Position numbers and translations under genes: made by a program
The notes under the pieces: model-generated
The model's database searches: none
Told to the model about the DNA's origin: nothing
The model's input: only the letters and a program-made list of their open reading frames with translations
Shown here: one piece after another, positions 17,941-25,436 of the stretch
Layout: each line of letters opens with the position of its first letter
Position numbering within the stretch: the stretch's first letter is position 1
Assembly (NCBI GenBank): GCA_934271655.1
Contig: CAKQRW010000014.1
Location: 1 to 57,390, forward strand
Source: an uncultured Bacteroidaceae bacterium
GTDB lineage: Bacteria; Bacteroidota; Bacteroidia; Bacteroidales; Bacteroidaceae
Direction of reading: 5' to 3'
DNA: 57,390 bases

Positions 17941-19239
17941 TCACTTGCCTTCCCATGCCACAAGACGCGCCACCTCCGTGCCGCACAGCAGGAAGCATCC
18001 CAGTCCATAGTCATCGAAGTCGGGCTGGGAGTCGTATGTCACAGGCTGAGAGTCGGATGGCTGTTTGCCCGTTCCCTGCACATAACCAAGAAAGCCGTCT
18101 GCATGCAGACACCTCCTCACCATAGCATCCCACGCACTATATATAATATGTGTATACCGCTTGCTGGGCAAATAGCCATGGCGCACGCCCCATGCCATTC
18201 CATAGATGAAGAGTGCGGTGCCCGACAGTTCCACGCCGCCATAGTTGCTTTCGTCATGAAGCGAGACATTCCAGAAACCATCCGCACGCTGACACTTCAC
18301 AAGCGCAGCGCTCATCGAGACAAAATCCTTGCGGTAGTCCTTGAAATGCTCATCCACTCCGATGTTTCTCCACTTACGCTCGCCAAGAGGCTCCATATAT
18401 GCCGGAGCCTCGGCACTCCTCGCCACCAGCATGGCATCCATAGCCCGCACCAAAGCAGCATAGACCCATCCATTGCCGCGGCTCCAGTAACAGTCCTCTC
18501 CGTTAGGCTCCACATAAGGAGGCACGAAATCAGCGTCACGCCACCACAACTTGTCCTTCACATTGAACAGTCCTCCGCCTATTTCGTTCCTCGACGTCTC
18601 ATACATGTCCCAGCCCTTGTCCGTATAGCGGTCAGCCTCCGCTCCGCCTGCCAGATGCTGCATCCTTGCCATCTTGGAGAAGACGGGCAGTCCCATCTGT
18701 ATGGCGTCTATCCATGTCCAGTCGCCATCGCTGCCCTGCGACTTCACCGTGCCGCCAGCCCTCCACGGTGTGTCTTCCGCTGCTATGATGTTGTCAAGAC
18801 ATTGCTTGGTCGGCACATAAGACGCTCTGCCTGCTGCCGTCACCACTCCCCTCGACTCCATCCAGTACATGTCGAGATAAGTCTGGCAGCAGCAATAGTC
18901 ATCCGCATCGCGAGTGCCGACGCCGTTGCGCGGCATCCACTTGTGCGCGGCTCCCCATCGGCTCATATAGTCATAGTTGTTCACATATCCGTCCCTTGCT
19001 GTCAGCCGTTGCAGTTCGGTCAAGGCTGCCAGGCCCTCGAAATATACGGCACGCGTCCACAGGTTGGACGGACGCTCTTTCTTCACGAAGGTAGGCTGTC
19101 CAGGATCTGGATATTTATTGACAAAATAGCCGTTGGCAAGTTCCATAGCCTCCATCACTTCATCAATTTTCGGTTGAGCCGACATCGCCATTCCCCACAG
19201 AGAGATGACCACAGATGCCGCAATCGTTTTTATTCGCAT
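17941..19239 (-). CDS. Secreted GH105 unsaturated rhamnogalacturonyl/glucuronyl hydrolase
   Basis: This 432-residue enzyme of the (alpha/alpha)6-barrel GH105 family would hydrolyse the unsaturated uronic acid that pectate or rhamnogalacturonan lyases leave at the non-reducing end. MRIKTIAASVVISLWGMAMS then AQ is a signal peptide. Family motifs seen are DDYCCCQTYLDMY (about 113-125), WTWIDAIQMGLPVFSKMAR with Asp178 matching the catalytic Asp of YteR, CYWSRGNGWVYAAL (about 272) and a C-terminal YDSQPDFDDYGLGCFLL. A TAACTTTGC promoter box lies about 50 bases upstream. It faces a CE12 esterase on the same strand about 2 kb away. No SusC/SusD pair is in the window. Confidence 0.92.
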   Translation of the reverse strand: MRIKTIAASVVISLWGMAMSAQPKIDEVMEAMELANGYFVNKYPDPGQPTFVKKERPSNLWTRAVYFEGLAALTELQRLTARDGYVNNYDYMSRWGAAHKWMPRNGVGTRDADDYCCCQTYLDMYWMESRGVVTAAGRASYVPTKQCLDNIIAAEDTPWRAGGTVKSQGSDGDWTWIDAIQMGLPVFSKMARMQHLAGGAEADRYTDKGWDMYETSRNEIGGGLFNVKDKLWWRDADFVPPYVEPNGEDCYWSRGNGWVYAALVRAMDAMLVARSAEAPAYMEPLGERKWRNIGVDEHFKDYRKDFVSMSAALVKCQRADGFWNVSLHDESNYGGVELSGTALFIYGMAWGVRHGYLPSKRYTHIIYSAWDAMVRRCLHADGFLGYVQGTGKQPSDSQPVTYDSQPDFDDYGLGCFLLCGTEVARLVAWEGK

Positions 19240-19287
19240 AGATATAAATTTTTGAATTAGCAGGTTAATAATAGCTTTTTCAGCATT

Positions 19288-19296
19288 GCAAAGTTA
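19288..19296 (-). promoter_or_regulatory. Predicted GH105 promoter -7 box
   Basis: The minus strand reads TAACTTTGC about 50 bases before the GH105 start codon, a full match to the Bacteroidota -7 consensus. Confidence 0.65.
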
Positions 19297-19438
19297 GTTA
19301 TTATTTTCATACGACACCACTTTTAACCTGTATTTTTTATTGTTCATGTCTTGGCTCGACATTTCCTGCCTTACTAGCCTCTTTCCGACTTCCATGTTCT
19401 TTTATCTGAAAAGCAAGCAGTTGCTATATACAAACAAC

Positions 19439-19665
19439 TGTGCATAACTGTTGACAACTATACATTGATGTTAATAACCAGCACTTTTTCAGCCACAAGC
19501 CACAGCGCATGTTGATAACTGTTGATAACTCCGACCCCCTGTTAACAACTGCTTTTCGTTGTTGACAAGTAAGGGTTTATGACGCGCATCATGCGCATTA
19601 CTGTTGATAACACCGCTATTATCAACCGCCTGTGTTAACAACGCTGTTGACAAGTCTGTTGATAA
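19439..19665 (+). repeat. Phased array of TGTTRAYAA-like 9-mers
   Basis: Eleven same-orientation copies start at 19439 (TGTGCATAA), 19449, 19469, 19510, 19520, 19540, 19560, 19602, 19633, 19645 and 19657. One opposite copy lies at 19619. Offsets of 10, 20, 41, 10, 20, 20, 42, 31, 12 and 12 bases put nearly all on one DNA face. The 9-mers resemble DnaA boxes (TTATNCACA on the other strand). Confidence 0.8.
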
Positions 19666-19800
19666 CCATACAACCCAAGCCTTCATACAGAGGGATACAT
19701 CATTGTTCTTCACATGCTTACACAGCACGACACTCTATCCGAGCCTTATACATAAGCAACAAGTTCCAGGCGCATTTTCCAGGCCACCATCCACTATCAG

Positions 19801-19902
19801 GTGTCAACAACCCACATCTCCGCACGCCAGTCCATAGAGAATAGCGCGGCCTGAAATCCCGAAGCGTTGTCAACAACCCATATCTCCGCACTCCAGTCCA
19901 TA
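19801..19902. repeat. 36-bp direct repeat pair, 66-bp offset
   Basis: Copies at 19801-19836 and 19867-19902 match at about 33 of 36 positions and share TGTCAACAACCCA and CCAGTCCATA. A 30-base spacer separates them. Confidence 0.88.
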
Positions 19903-19966
19903 CATTTTGCAGATGAGACCCACAATATTTTCCCATCACCTCCCCGACTATATCAATTCTTTTTTA

Positions 19967-19975
19967 TAACTTTGC
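19967..19975 (+). promoter_or_regulatory. Predicted folP promoter -7 box, possibly leaderless
   Basis: TAACTTTGC ends 3 bases before the folP ATG. With the usual offset, transcription would begin at or within a few bases of the A of the ATG, leaving almost no 5' leader. Confidence 0.6.
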
Positions 19976-19978
19976 ATC

Positions 19979-20842
19979 ATGAAAAAGCAAGTATCATACA
20001 CCATAAACGTCAACGGACAACTGGTAGACCTTGGTGCGCCACAAGTCATGGGCATCCTCAATGTCACACCCGATTCCTTCTACTCCGGCAGCAGAAAACA
20101 GTCGGAAGAAGACATCCGCAGCAGAGTAAAGCAAATAATAGATGAAGGCGGGCAGATGATAGACATCGGAGCATACTCTTCACGCCCAGGCGCAGACGAT
20201 GTGTCGGCCGAGGAAGAGATGCGGCGACTGCGGCGCGGCATGAAGATTGTCAACGAGTTGGCGCCAGGCATACCCGTAAGCGTGGACACCTTCAGAGCCG
20301 ACGTGGCAAAGATGTGCGTAGAAGAACTTGGTGTGGGCATCATCAACGACATATCAGGCGGCGAACTGGACAAGGACATGTTCCAGACCGTGGCCAAGCT
20401 TGGCGTGCCGTATATACTCATGCACATGAAAGGCACACCGCAGACCATGCAGCAGGCTCCGCACTATGACAACCTGATGAAAGAGATCTTGCTCTATTTC
20501 GCAGAGAAGGTGCAACAGTTGCGCGACCTCGGACAGAAAGACATCATTCTCGACCCTGGCTACGGATTTGCCAAGACCATAGAGCACAACTATGAGTTGC
20601 TTGCCCACCAGGAGATGCTCAATGTCTTTGAGTTGCCGCTACTCGTAGGCATATCGCGCAAGAGCATGATATACCGCCTGCTCGGCACCACTCCAGAGGA
20701 ATCGCTCAACGGCACATCCGTGCTCAACACCATAGCCCTGCAGAAAGGCGCCAGCATCTTGCGTGTGCACGACGTGAAGGAATGTGTGGAGGTGGTCAAG
20801 ATCGTAGAGATGATGGACAGATGCGGAGCGCATACCTTCTGA
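19979..20842 (+). CDS. folP: Dihydropteroate synthase
   Basis: This 287-residue enzyme joins 6-hydroxymethyl-dihydropterin pyrophosphate with p-aminobenzoate in folate synthesis and is the sulfonamide target. VMGILNVTPDSFYSGSR at about residues 23-39 is the pterin/pyrophosphate loop. GGQMIDIGAYSSRPGA is the second loop with the Ser-Ser-Arg-Pro substrate motif. DISGGELD, ILMHMKGTP and DPGYGFAKT follow, with a final RVHDV near residue 262. A TAACTTTGC promoter box ends only 3 bases before the ATG, so the transcript may be leaderless. It leads a plus-strand run with cdaA and murF; the folP-cdaA pairing is common in Bacteroidota. Confidence 0.97.
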   Translation: MKKQVSYTINVNGQLVDLGAPQVMGILNVTPDSFYSGSRKQSEEDIRSRVKQIIDEGGQMIDIGAYSSRPGADDVSAEEEMRRLRRGMKIVNELAPGIPVSVDTFRADVAKMCVEELGVGIINDISGGELDKDMFQTVAKLGVPYILMHMKGTPQTMQQAPHYDNLMKEILLYFAEKVQQLRDLGQKDIILDPGYGFAKTIEHNYELLAHQEMLNVFELPLLVGISRKSMIYRLLGTTPEESLNGTSVLNTIALQKGASILRVHDVKECVEVVKIVEMMDRCGAHTF

Positions 20843-20939
20843 CAGAAGAGCCTGCACACTTCTGGCTGCTGTAGCCCAAAGAAGGCGGGAGAAGGTGTAT
20901 CCACACATACATATATTTATATAATAATGTATAGCATTT

Positions 20940-21710
20940 ATGTTTGAATTTGGTATTAAAGACGCCATAGACATCATACTGGTAGCCACGATGCTCTATT
21001 ACGTCTGGCGACTGATGAAGTCATCAGGCTCATTGAACATATTCTACGGCATCCTGGTCTTCATCGTGACATGGATAGTGGTGTCGCAGATACTGGAGAT
21101 GAAACTGCTGGGCAGCATCTTCGACAAGCTCGTCAGCGTGGGTGTCCTGGCACTCATCGTTATTTTCCAGGAAGAGATAAGGAGGTTTTTCCTCACACTC
21201 GGCTCGCAGCGCCGCCTCAACGCCGTGGCCCGCTTCTTCGTAAAGAAGTTGCCGACAGATGAAGAGGAAGAGGAGGAGCTGCTCATGCGCATTGTCCTGG
21301 CCTGCGACTACATGAGCAAGAACATGGTCGGGGCGCTCATCGTGGTGGAGAAAGAGATGTCGCTAACAGACATCATCAAGTCGGGCGAGACCATCAACGC
21401 CAATATCAACACAGAGCTCATCAAGAACATCTTCTTCAAAAACTCTCCGCTGCACGACGGGGCTATGATCATAAGCCGCAAGCGCATCATGGCAGCCGGA
21501 TGCATCTTGCCAGTAAGCCACAGCCTCAACATACCTAAAGAACTGGGACTGAGACACCGGGCTGCTCTCGGGATAACCTCACAGAGCGACGCCATAGCCA
21601 TCATAGTAAGCGAGGAGACCGGAGCTATCAGCGTGGCAGAGAGGGGCGAGTTTCACCTGAGACTTGAATGCAACGAGCTGGAGAACTACCTGAGAAGCGC
21701 TATCAAATAG
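20940..21710 (+). CDS. cdaA: Diadenylate cyclase (c-di-AMP synthase), CdaA type
   Basis: This 256-residue membrane enzyme makes cyclic di-AMP from two ATP. Three hydrophobic segments fill residues about 8-78. A DisA_N catalytic domain follows (about 115-235), with the active-site DGA at residues 173-175 (SPLHDGAMII) and RHR at 205-207 (GLRHRAAL). In Bacteroidota the gene normally follows folP, as here with a 97-base gap. The second messenger usually controls potassium and osmolyte transport and cell-wall homeostasis; the murein gene murF lies next downstream. An acidic stretch (DEEEEEE, about 107-113) links membrane and catalytic parts. Confidence 0.95.
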   Translation: MFEFGIKDAIDIILVATMLYYVWRLMKSSGSLNIFYGILVFIVTWIVVSQILEMKLLGSIFDKLVSVGVLALIVIFQEEIRRFFLTLGSQRRLNAVARFFVKKLPTDEEEEEELLMRIVLACDYMSKNMVGALIVVEKEMSLTDIIKSGETINANINTELIKNIFFKNSPLHDGAMIISRKRIMAAGCILPVSHSLNIPKELGLRHRAALGITSQSDAIAIIVSEETGAISVAERGEFHLRLECNELENYLRSAIK

Positions 21711-21712
21711 CA

Positions 21713-21858
21713 GAGGCTATATAGACTATAGAAGCTATAAAAGCCATGGAGACTATAGAAGCTATAGCCCCAAAAAGACCGCGAGGCAATCCGTCTTAGC
21801 TATAAAAGCCATGGAGACTATAGAAGCTATAGCCACTATCGAAGCTATAGAAACTATA
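21713..21858. repeat. Two blocks of 9-bp repeats forming a 37-bp direct repeat before murF
   Basis: Block 1 (21713-21769) and block 2 (21796-21858) consist of 9-base units such as GAAGCTATA, GAGACTATA and AAAGCCATG. The two also share a perfect 37-base direct repeat at 21733-21769 and 21798-21834, offset by 65 bases. The array fills the cdaA-murF gap. Confidence 0.9.
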
Positions 21859-21874
21859 AAACATACAAAAACAT

Positions 21875-23185
21875 ATGACCATAGAAGATTTATACAAGCT
21901 GTTTCAGCAGCATCCCGTTGTCACCACCGACAGCCGCGACGTGCCAGAAGGCTCAATGTTCTTCGCCCTCAAAGGCGAGACCTTCAACGGCAACGCCTAC
22001 GCCAAGAGCGCGCTTGGCAAGGGGGCGGCATACGCCATCATAGACGAGAAAGAATACGCAGAGGAAGGCAACGACAGGCTTATACTGGTCGACAACGCGC
22101 TCACGGCACTCCAGCAACTGGCCCGCCACCACCGCCTCACACTCGGCACCACCATCATTGGTGTGACAGGCACCAACGGCAAGACGACTACAAAGGAGCT
22201 TATCGCCACCGTGCTCAAGAAAAAATACAACGTGCTCTACACACAGGGCAACTTCAACAACCATATCGGCGTGCCCAAGACACTGCTCCAGCTCACCAAG
22301 GAGCACCAGATAGCTGTTGTCGAGATGGGAGCCAACCACCCAGGGGAGATAAAGACGCTGGTCAACATCGTATGCCCCGACTATGGAATCATCACCAATG
22401 TGGGCAAAGCGCACCTGCTCGGCTTCGGCTCATTCGAGGGTGTCATCCGCACCAAGGGCGAGCTGTACGACTACCTGCGGGCCAGCGGCGGCACCGTCTT
22501 CATCAACAATGACAACCCGCACCTCAGGGGCATCAGCGCCGGACTGCGCCTCGTCAGATATGGACAGAAGGAAGCCGACGGACTGCTGGTGAAAGGAGAA
22601 CTGATAGAGTGCAACCCAATGCTGAAGTTCTCTTGGTCGCCACAGCCCACTAAGTTTTCCCCTTATGAGGTGCAGACAAAGCTCATAGGCAGCTACAACC
22701 TCGACAACGCCCTGGCAGCAGCCTGCATCGGCACCCTCTTCGCTGTGCCAGCTGATGACATATGCCAGGCTCTGGCCGACTACACTCCGTCCAACAACCG
22801 CAGCCAACTCACTGTGACTGAGCACAACAAACTCGTGGTAGATGCCTACAACGCCAACCCAACGAGCATGAAAGCCGCTCTCGACAATTTCAGACTCATC
22901 AAGGCAGAGCACAAGATGTGCATTCTGGGCGACATGAAGGAACTGGGCGAAGCAAGCAACGAGGAGCACCAGAAGATTGTGGACATGCTCCCGTCATGCG
23001 GATTTGAGGAGGTATGGCTCGTCGGCGACGAGTTTGGCAAGACATCTCACCCCGACTCATACCGCATGTTTGCCAATGTAGACGAGGCCAAGGCTGCCAT
23101 CGCAGACAAGCAGCCACAGGGACATGTCATACTGATAAAAGGCTCAAACAGCACCCACCTCGTGCAGACTGTAGAGCTGCTGTAA
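21875..23185 (+). CDS. murF: UDP-N-acetylmuramoyl-tripeptide--D-alanyl-D-alanine ligase
   Basis: This 436-residue cytoplasmic ligase adds D-Ala-D-Ala to the UDP-MurNAc-tripeptide, the last soluble step of peptidoglycan precursor synthesis. The N-terminal domain (1-85) carries VTTDSRDVPEGSMFFAL. The ATP loop GVTGTNGKTTTKELI is at about residues 93-107. AVVEMGANHPGEI (about 148) is the Mur ligase signature, and the C-terminal domain includes DAYNANPTSMKAAL (about 325). The length is normal for the family. Its 164-base leader is built largely of a 9-bp repeat, in two blocks that also form a 37-bp direct repeat. No clear promoter box was found in front, so read-through from folP-cdaA is plausible. 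Confidence 0.96.
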   Translation: MTIEDLYKLFQQHPVVTTDSRDVPEGSMFFALKGETFNGNAYAKSALGKGAAYAIIDEKEYAEEGNDRLILVDNALTALQQLARHHRLTLGTTIIGVTGTNGKTTTKELIATVLKKKYNVLYTQGNFNNHIGVPKTLLQLTKEHQIAVVEMGANHPGEIKTLVNIVCPDYGIITNVGKAHLLGFGSFEGVIRTKGELYDYLRASGGTVFINNDNPHLRGISAGLRLVRYGQKEADGLLVKGELIECNPMLKFSWSPQPTKFSPYEVQTKLIGSYNLDNALAAACIGTLFAVPADDICQALADYTPSNNRSQLTVTEHNKLVVDAYNANPTSMKAALDNFRLIKAEHKMCILGDMKELGEASNEEHQKIVDMLPSCGFEEVWLVGDEFGKTSHPDSYRMFANVDEAKAAIADKQPQGHVILIKGSNSTHLVQTVELL

Positions 23186-23311
23186 GGGCCGCGCCATAGC
23201 AAGGGAAGCCATCACACATCCACGTCCGCATGACTTTTCCCCCAGCATCAGGACATATTTTCCGCACAAATGTGAACATACAACATTCACAAAATAATAT
23301 AACACATAAGT

Positions 23312-24097
23312 ATGGAAACAAGAAAAGAGAATTATCTGTTTGACGCTGAAGAGACCGCCAACAGACTGATCAAATGGATCAAAGAGCTCTTCGAAGGCTA
23401 CGGCCCCGACGTAAAGGCCATCCTCGGCATGAGCGGCGGCAAAGACTCCACCGTGGCAGCTGCCGTACTCTGCAAGGCTCTTGGCGCAAGCCGCGTCATC
23501 GGCGTGTCCATGCCATGCAACAACCAGAGTGTCAACGATGCCGACCGCATATGCAAGCATCTCGGCATGAAGATGTACACCATCAACATCGGCAAGGCCT
23601 TCGACGCGCTCGTCTCTACCATCAACACCGACGGCAACATGGAGATGAGCAAGGCCAGCGTGCAGAACATACCGCCACGCCTGCGCATGACCACCCTCTA
23701 CGCTATAGGCCAGACTCACAACTGCCGCGTGGTGAACACCTGCAACCTGTCGGAAGACTATATAGGCTATGCCACCAAGTTCGGCGACGGAGCGGGCGAC
23801 TTCTCTCCTCTGGCCAACCTCACTGTGACAGAAGTGCTTGCCATTGGCGACTACCTCGGCGTGCCATACGAGTGGGTGCACAAGACACCTGATGACGGAC
23901 TGCCACACAGCTGTCCCGACGAGGAGAAGATCGGATTTACCTATGCCGAACTCGACATGTACATCCGCACAGGCAAAGTGCCTGAAGGATATGTGCACAA
24001 CAATGTGGAGGAAGGTCTGAAAGTTGACAAGATAAAAAGGATGAACAAGCAGAACCTGCACAAGCTTCAGCCTATGCCAGCATTCGGAAAAGAGTGA
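23312..24097 (+). CDS. nadE: Ammonia-dependent NAD(+) synthase
   Basis: This 261-residue N-type ATP pyrophosphatase amidates nicotinic acid adenine dinucleotide to NAD. The pyrophosphate loop is MSGGKDSTVAA (SGGKDS at 41-46). NLSEDYIGYATKFGDGAGDFSPL carries the deamido-NAD and ammonia-site residues, and WVHKTPDDGLPHSCPDEEKIGFTY is the P2-type loop near the C-terminus. There is no nitrilase (glutaminase) domain, so ammonia is the likely nitrogen donor. It sits 126 bases after murF on the same strand and is followed by a clear 12-bp stem terminator. Confidence 0.94.
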   Translation: METRKENYLFDAEETANRLIKWIKELFEGYGPDVKAILGMSGGKDSTVAAAVLCKALGASRVIGVSMPCNNQSVNDADRICKHLGMKMYTINIGKAFDALVSTINTDGNMEMSKASVQNIPPRLRMTTLYAIGQTHNCRVVNTCNLSEDYIGYATKFGDGAGDFSPLANLTVTEVLAIGDYLGVPYEWVHKTPDDGLPHSCPDEEKIGFTYAELDMYIRTGKVPEGYVHNNVEEGLKVDKIKRMNKQNLHKLQPMPAFGKE

Positions 24098-24109
24098 CAA
24101 AACAATCAA

Positions 24110-24152
24110 TGAGGCTTATGCCGAGAACAAGGATTCTCTCGCATAAGCCTCA
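24110..24152 (+). terminator. nadE terminator hairpin
   Basis: Outer 12-bp arms TGAGGCTTATGC/GCATAAGCCTCA with an inner GAGAA/TTCTC stem begin 12 bases after the nadE stop. The U tract is poor. Confidence 0.65.
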
Positions 24153-24175
24153 CTTCATATCAGGAATACGGCGCA

Positions 24176-24373
24176 CAAGTGTAAAGGCTGCAAGATGCAA
24201 GCTCTCTGGCCACAAGATGTAGGCGTATGGATTGTAAGACACAAGCCATAGGATTACGGCACACAAACCATAGGATTACCACACGCAAGCCATAGGATTA
24301 CGACCCACAAACCTATGGGTCACAACATGCATGCATGAATATTACAGCATGCAAGCGCAAAGGCCTGCTGTGT
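24176..24373. repeat. 22-bp tandem array, nine degenerate units
   Basis: Units of 22 bases start at 24176, 24198, 24220, 24242, 24264, 24286, 24308, 24330 and 24352. The three central ones share CAARCCATAGGATTAC; outer ones keep CAAG at their start but drift. It lies between the nadE terminator and the xpt promoter. Confidence 0.8.
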
Positions 24374-24550
24374 GGCAAGCCGTCTTCGCCAATAGCCCAA
24401 CCACAGGCGCAAAAGCCTGCGGAGCTGCACGCCCAGATATGGAAAGGGCTACATTTCATCACACAGATTGACAATCCACCACACAGAGCCTTTTTTTCAC
24501 GTGTTCTTGATTTTTTAGTCATATCTTAATAATGTTTCACGAATAATTTG

Positions 24551-24559
24551 TAATTTTGC
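24551..24559 (+). promoter_or_regulatory. Predicted xpt promoter -7 box
   Basis: TAATTTTGC lies about 66 bases before the xpt ATG and matches the -7 consensus; no clear -33 element. Confidence 0.6.
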
Positions 24560-24624
24560 AAAATAATCGCTGCACAAGCGGTTGGAAAGGCAATTTACAG
24601 CAAGGACATTAAACGCATACACAT

Positions 24625-25212
24625 ATGAATTTCTTAGAAGAGAACATACTTGCCTGCGGCAGCATCAAGGAAGGCAACGTACTGAAAGTGGACAACTTTC
24701 TCAATCATCAGATTGACATCGACATCATCAGGCAAATCGCTTACGAGCTGAAACGCCGCTTCAGAGGCAAGCAAGTCACCAAGATCCTGACTATCGAAGC
24801 CAGCGGCATAGCCATCGCCACCCTGCTTGGCGACCTCTACGACGTGCCTGTAGTGTTCGCCAAGAAGGGCGAGACAGCCAACTGCACCGACGACAAGTAT
24901 GTGTCACACGCCTACTCATTCACACACAAGAAGATGAACGACGTGTTTGTGTCCAAGCCATATATGAACGCAGGCGAGAAAGTTCTCATCGTGGACGACT
25001 TCCTCGCTGACGGACAGGCCATGAGCGCACTTATCGACATCGTGCACCAGGCAGGCGCAGAGGTGGTCGGACTGGGTGTGGCCATAGAGAAAGGACAGCA
25101 GCAAGGCGGACGCAAACTGCGCGAAGAGGGCTTTCAGGTGGAGTCTATTGCTATTATCGACTCTATGGACTACAAGACTGGAGAAATCATCTTCCGCCAC
25201 GCTTCAAAGTAA
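24625..25212 (+). CDS. xpt: Xanthine phosphoribosyltransferase
   Basis: This 195-residue purine salvage enzyme converts xanthine and PRPP to XMP. The N-terminus MNFLEENILACGSIKEGNVLKVDNFLNHQID is the Xpt-type hood. The PRPP loop is VLIVDDFLADGQAMSAL at about residues 113-129. Residues 55-65 hold TIEASGIAIA, typical of the Xpt/PurR type fold. A TAATTTTGC promoter box lies about 66 bases upstream. I looked for the conserved core of a purine riboswitch in the leader and did not see it, so control by guanine through that element is not supported. Two strong hairpins follow in the convergent gap to rmuC. Confidence 0.95.
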   Translation: MNFLEENILACGSIKEGNVLKVDNFLNHQIDIDIIRQIAYELKRRFRGKQVTKILTIEASGIAIATLLGDLYDVPVVFAKKGETANCTDDKYVSHAYSFTHKKMNDVFVSKPYMNAGEKVLIVDDFLADGQAMSALIDIVHQAGAEVVGLGVAIEKGQQQGGRKLREEGFQVESIAIIDSMDYKTGEIIFRHASK

Positions 25213-25274
25213 TTTTCTGAGGAAAGAACACGCTTTCTTGTCCATGATGGAGAAGAAGCGCTTTTGCAAACATC

Positions 25275-25313
25275 AACGATGCGCTTCATTAGCAGCTAAT
25301 GAAGCGCATCGTT
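25275..25313. terminator. Hairpin 1 between xpt and rmuC
   Basis: Perfect 18-bp arms (AACGATGCGCTTCATTAG and complement) with a 3-base loop lie in the convergent gap, a likely two-way terminator. The core is shared with hairpin 2. Confidence 0.7.
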
Positions 25314-25320
25314 AGGCATT

Positions 25321-25359
25321 AAAGAAGCGCATCGTTAGAGTCTAACGATGCGCTTCTTT
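25321..25359. terminator. Hairpin 2 between xpt and rmuC
   Basis: Perfect 18-bp arms (AAAGAAGCGCATCGTTAG and complement) with a 3-base loop start 7 bases after hairpin 1. The 13-base core GAAGCGCATCGTT is the same in both hairpins, so arms can pair within or between them. Confidence 0.7.
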
Positions 25360-25436
25360 GGGCTTTGCCAAAACACTTTTATCAAAGGCAATCATGAGAT
25401 TTACACTACAAGTTGCTTTTCAGTAATTTGCAGTCA

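Larger units (their letters stand above)
19240..19978. other. Gene-free region between outward-facing gene blocks
   Basis: These 739 bases carry the GH105 promoter at the left end, the phased TGTTRAYAA array, a 36-bp direct repeat pair and the folP promoter at the right end. No protein-coding signal is seen. All genes to the left point left; the next five to the right point right. Confidence 0.7.
24098..24624. other. Gap between nadE and xpt
   Basis: It contains the nadE terminator, the nine-unit 22-bp array and the xpt promoter with a leader of about 60 bases. No gene is seen. Confidence 0.7.

Noticed and set aside
17902..19260. Open frame of 452 codons on the plus strand opposite GH105
   Set aside because: It covers GH105 end to end in reverse and has no recognisable domain or promoter.
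19240..19978. Firm call of this gap as the chromosomal origin
   Set aside because: The box array and outward transcription are suggestive, but hand counts show no clear GC-skew change and DnaA-box assignment in this phylum is uncertain; kept only as a finding.
21811..22512. Plus-strand open frame starting in the 9-bp repeats before murF
   Set aside because: The Glu-Ala-Ile/Glu-Thr-Ile start is just the 9-base repeat read as codons, and the rest overlaps murF in another frame.
24560..24624. Purine riboswitch before xpt
   Set aside because: The leader is short (about 65 bases) and lacks the conserved core and loop sequences of the purine aptamer.
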